Below are positions 42,301 through 45,300 of a DNA stretch of 64,000 bases, one piece after another. The position numbers and the translations under genes were made by a program. Each line of letters starts with the position of its first letter. Positions within the stretch are counted from its first letter, which is position 1. This DNA comes from an uncultured Gammaproteobacteria bacterium. Its GTDB lineage: Bacteria > Pseudomonadota > Gammaproteobacteria > Eutrophobiales > Eutrophobiaceae. The stretch lies in contig OY282354.1 in the NCBI GenBank assembly GCA_958295485.1, forward strand, positions 1,612,001-1,676,000, read 5' to 3'. The notes under the pieces were generated by a model, which did no database searches, was not told the origin of the DNA, and saw only the letters and a program-made list of their open reading frames with translations.

Positions 42301-45300
42301 GCGGTGGTGTCAGCGTTCGACCTCGTGATCCAGGCGGGGGCGGCGCGCGGGACCGGGCGCTTCACGCTGACGCCGACGGATGATGGAATAATCAACACCG
42401 ACGAGACGGTGACGGTGAGCGGCGCCTCAGGCGGCCTGACGGTGAGCCCGGCCACAATCACGGTAAGGGACGACGACAGGCCGACGCTGTCGATCAACTC
42501 GCCGCGAGTGACGGAGGGGAATCGCGGCGCCAGGAACCTGACGTTCACGGTGAGCTTGAGCGCGGCCAGCGCGGCGCCGGCGACGGTAGCCTACGCGGAC
42601 GCCGGGACCGGCACGGCAACGTCCGGGACTGACTACACGGCGCTCCCCGCCGGCACGTTGACCTTCCCGGCGGGGACGACCAGCCAGACCTTCGACGTAT
42701 CGATAACGGGCGATACCATCGACGAGCCGAACGAGACGGTGGTGGTATCGCTGAGCAACCCCGTCAACGCGACGATTAGAACCGGCACGGGGACGGGAAC
42801 GATTGTGAACGACGACGACGGCGGGGGCGGTGACCCGGACACGCTGCCGACGCTGTTGATCGGCGCGCCAAGCGTGACGGAGGGTGACAGTGGCTCGACG
42901 AACCTGACGTTTACCGTGACCCTGAGTCCGGCCGGTACCGTGCCGGTGACGGTGGCCTACGCCGACGCCGGGACCGGCACGGCGACGTCCGGGACCGACT
43001 ACGCGGCGTTCCCCGCCGGCACGTTGACCTTCCCGGCGGGGACGACCAGCCAGACCTTCGACGTGGCGGTGACCGGCGACGTCCTGAACGAGGCGGACGA
43101 GACCGTAGTAGTGATCCTGAGCAACGCCACGAATGCGACCATCGGCGCGGCGACGGGAACCGGCATCATCACCGACGACGACGACGGCGCGCCGTCGCTG
43201 TCGATCGACTCGCCGCGCGTGACGGAAGGTGACGCCGGTTCGACGAACCTGACGTTCACCGTAACCCTGAGCGCGGCCGGTACCGAGCAGGTGACAGTAG
43301 ACTATGCGGACGCCGGGACGGGCACGGCCACGTCCGGGACCGACTACACGGCGCTCCCCGCCGGCGCCCTGACCTTCCCGGCGGGGACGACGAGCCAGGC
43401 GATCACGGTAGCGGTAACGGGCGACGTCCTGGACGAGCCGGACGAGACCGTAGTGGTAACCCTGAGCAATGCGGCGAACGCGACCATCGGCACGGCGACG
43501 GGAACCGGCGTCATCACCGACGACGACGCCCCGCCGTCACTGGCGATCGACTCGCCAAGCGTGACGGAGGGCGACGACGGCTCGACGACCCTGACGTTCA
43601 CCGTGACCCTGGACGCCGCCAGCGGGCGGCTGGTGACAGTGGCCTACGCGGATGCCGGGCCGGGCACGGCAACCTCAGGCACGGCAACCTCAGGGACGGA
43701 CTACGCGGCGATCACCGGCGGGACGCTGACCTTCCCCGCCGGCGCCACCAGCCGGGCGGTAACGGTAGCGGTGACGGGGGACACTATCACCGAGCCGGAC
43801 GAGACCGTAGTGGTAGCCCTGAGCGACGCGACGAACGCGACCATCGGCGCGGCGACGGGAACCGGCACAATCATCGACGACGACATCGACCTGACACCCA
43901 GCTTCGGTTCGGTGACCATCCCGGCTCAGTCCTGGACCCAGAACCGGGCGATCCCGGTATTGACGCTGCCAGCGGCCACAGGCGGCGACGGCGCGCTGAC
44001 CTACACGCTGACGCCGGCGCTACCCAGCGGACTGAGCTTCGATGCGGCCACGCGGGAATTATCAGGCACACCGACGACGGCGCAGGCGGCGACCGAATAC
44101 AGCCTGACGGCCACGGACGCGGATGGGGATACGGTGGCGCTGAGTTTCACGATCGAGGTGGCCGACCCGATTACGCTATCGATTGCGGACGCCCAGGCGG
44201 TGGAGGGCGAGCCCATCGAGTTCAGGATCACGCTGTCCCGGCCCGTGCCGGAAGCCGGGACGCTACTGGTGGTTTGGCGGACAACTGACGGCACGGCCCT
44301 GGCGCATACCGACTACACGCCGCCCGATGGTCGCCGAGGAGAGTTCACGATTGCAGCGGGACAGGACGCGGCGTCAATCGTCATTCGGACGACAGCCGAC
44401 GACCTGGTGGAAGACGAGGAGACATTCACGGTGACACTGGTCAGCGCCCGTAATGCGGAGTTGGGCGATGCCGAGGCGAGGGGCCGGATTATCGATGACG
44501 ACCTGGCGTCCCTGCGCGGCGAGGCGTTGCAATGGTCTCTGGCGGCGTTCGGACGGACGGTAGCGACAGACGCGGTGGACACCATCAGCCAACGCTTCCG
44601 GCCCGGCGCCGCGCCGCGCGCGCCACGCGCCGGGTTGCCGGTCACGTCGCTACGGCACGGCCCTGGCGCGGCCGGCGCGAGATGGCCAACACGCGCCGCC
44701 GGGACGGATGCGCTGTCGTGGGCTGGCAACGGCGCGGCCGACAGCCCGACCTGGACCACCGGCGCAAGCAACGTCACGGCTGGTGCGGACAGCGGCACGG
44801 CTGATGCGGGCCGGACCACTGGCGCGGTTAGCGGCCCGGCTGGCGCCGCCCGGACGACCGGCGCGGGCAACGTCACGGCTGGTGCGGTTAGCGGCCCGGC
44901 TGGCGCCACCCGGACGACCGGCGCGGGCAACGACGCGGCTGGCGCCGCCTGGATGACCGGCGCGGGCAACGACGCGGCTGGAGCCACCCGGACGACCGGC
45001 GCGGGCAACGTTGCGGCTGGCGCGGCCCGGACGACCGATGCGGGCAGTGGCGCGGCTGGTGCCGCCTGGACGACCGGCGCGGGCAACGTCACGGCTGGCG
45101 CCGCCTGGACGACCGGTGCAGGCAATGACGCGGCTGGCGCCGCCTGGACGACCGGCGCGGGCAACGTTACGGCTGGTGCCGCCTGGACGACCGGCGCGGG
45201 CAACGTCACGGCTGGCGCCGCCTGGACGACCGGCGCCGGCAACGACGCGGCTGGCGCGGCCTGGACGACCGGCGTGGGCAACGACTTGGCTGGCGCGGCC

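Larger units (their letters stand above)
397..43890 (+). repeat. Calx-beta coding tandem array, period ~339-348 bp, ~125 units
   Basis: The array consists of head-to-tail modules in one frame. Class A (SINSPSVTEGDSG start, most units) has periods of 339 or 342 bp. Class B opens ITLTVDDNSVGEGDGATT and contains VAGSGTATAVDF. Class C opens GLIFTPTALTLTEEG and carries an IQY-type strand. Class D opens VSLSLSPASVSENGG. Class E is an A variant with NEGVIVTWSNATNATIVTG and ending RTGRIRDDD, at about 3811, 6606, 12409, 15454, 19228, 20983 and 23098. Class order changes along the gene: A/C/D/E in the first ~21 kb, B-rich at 22.7-29.4 kb, A-rich at 29.4-40.4 kb, a pure B run, then degenerate A units. 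The unit count is estimated from total length divided by period. Confidence 0.85.

Noticed and set aside
40608-42548. Long antisense open frames over the adhesin array (up to ~646 codons here, others of 200-630 codons)
   Set aside because: They repeat with the module period, have the biased Val/Ser/Pro or Arg-rich composition expected of the opposite strand of GC-rich Thr/Gly/Asp codons, and match no family.
397-43890. CRISPR-like or RTX (type I secretion) interpretation of the repeat array
   Set aside because: Units are contiguous coding modules with no spacers. The GGxGxDxUx nonapeptides of RTX proteins are absent and the C-terminus is a beta-barrel, not a type I secretion signal.
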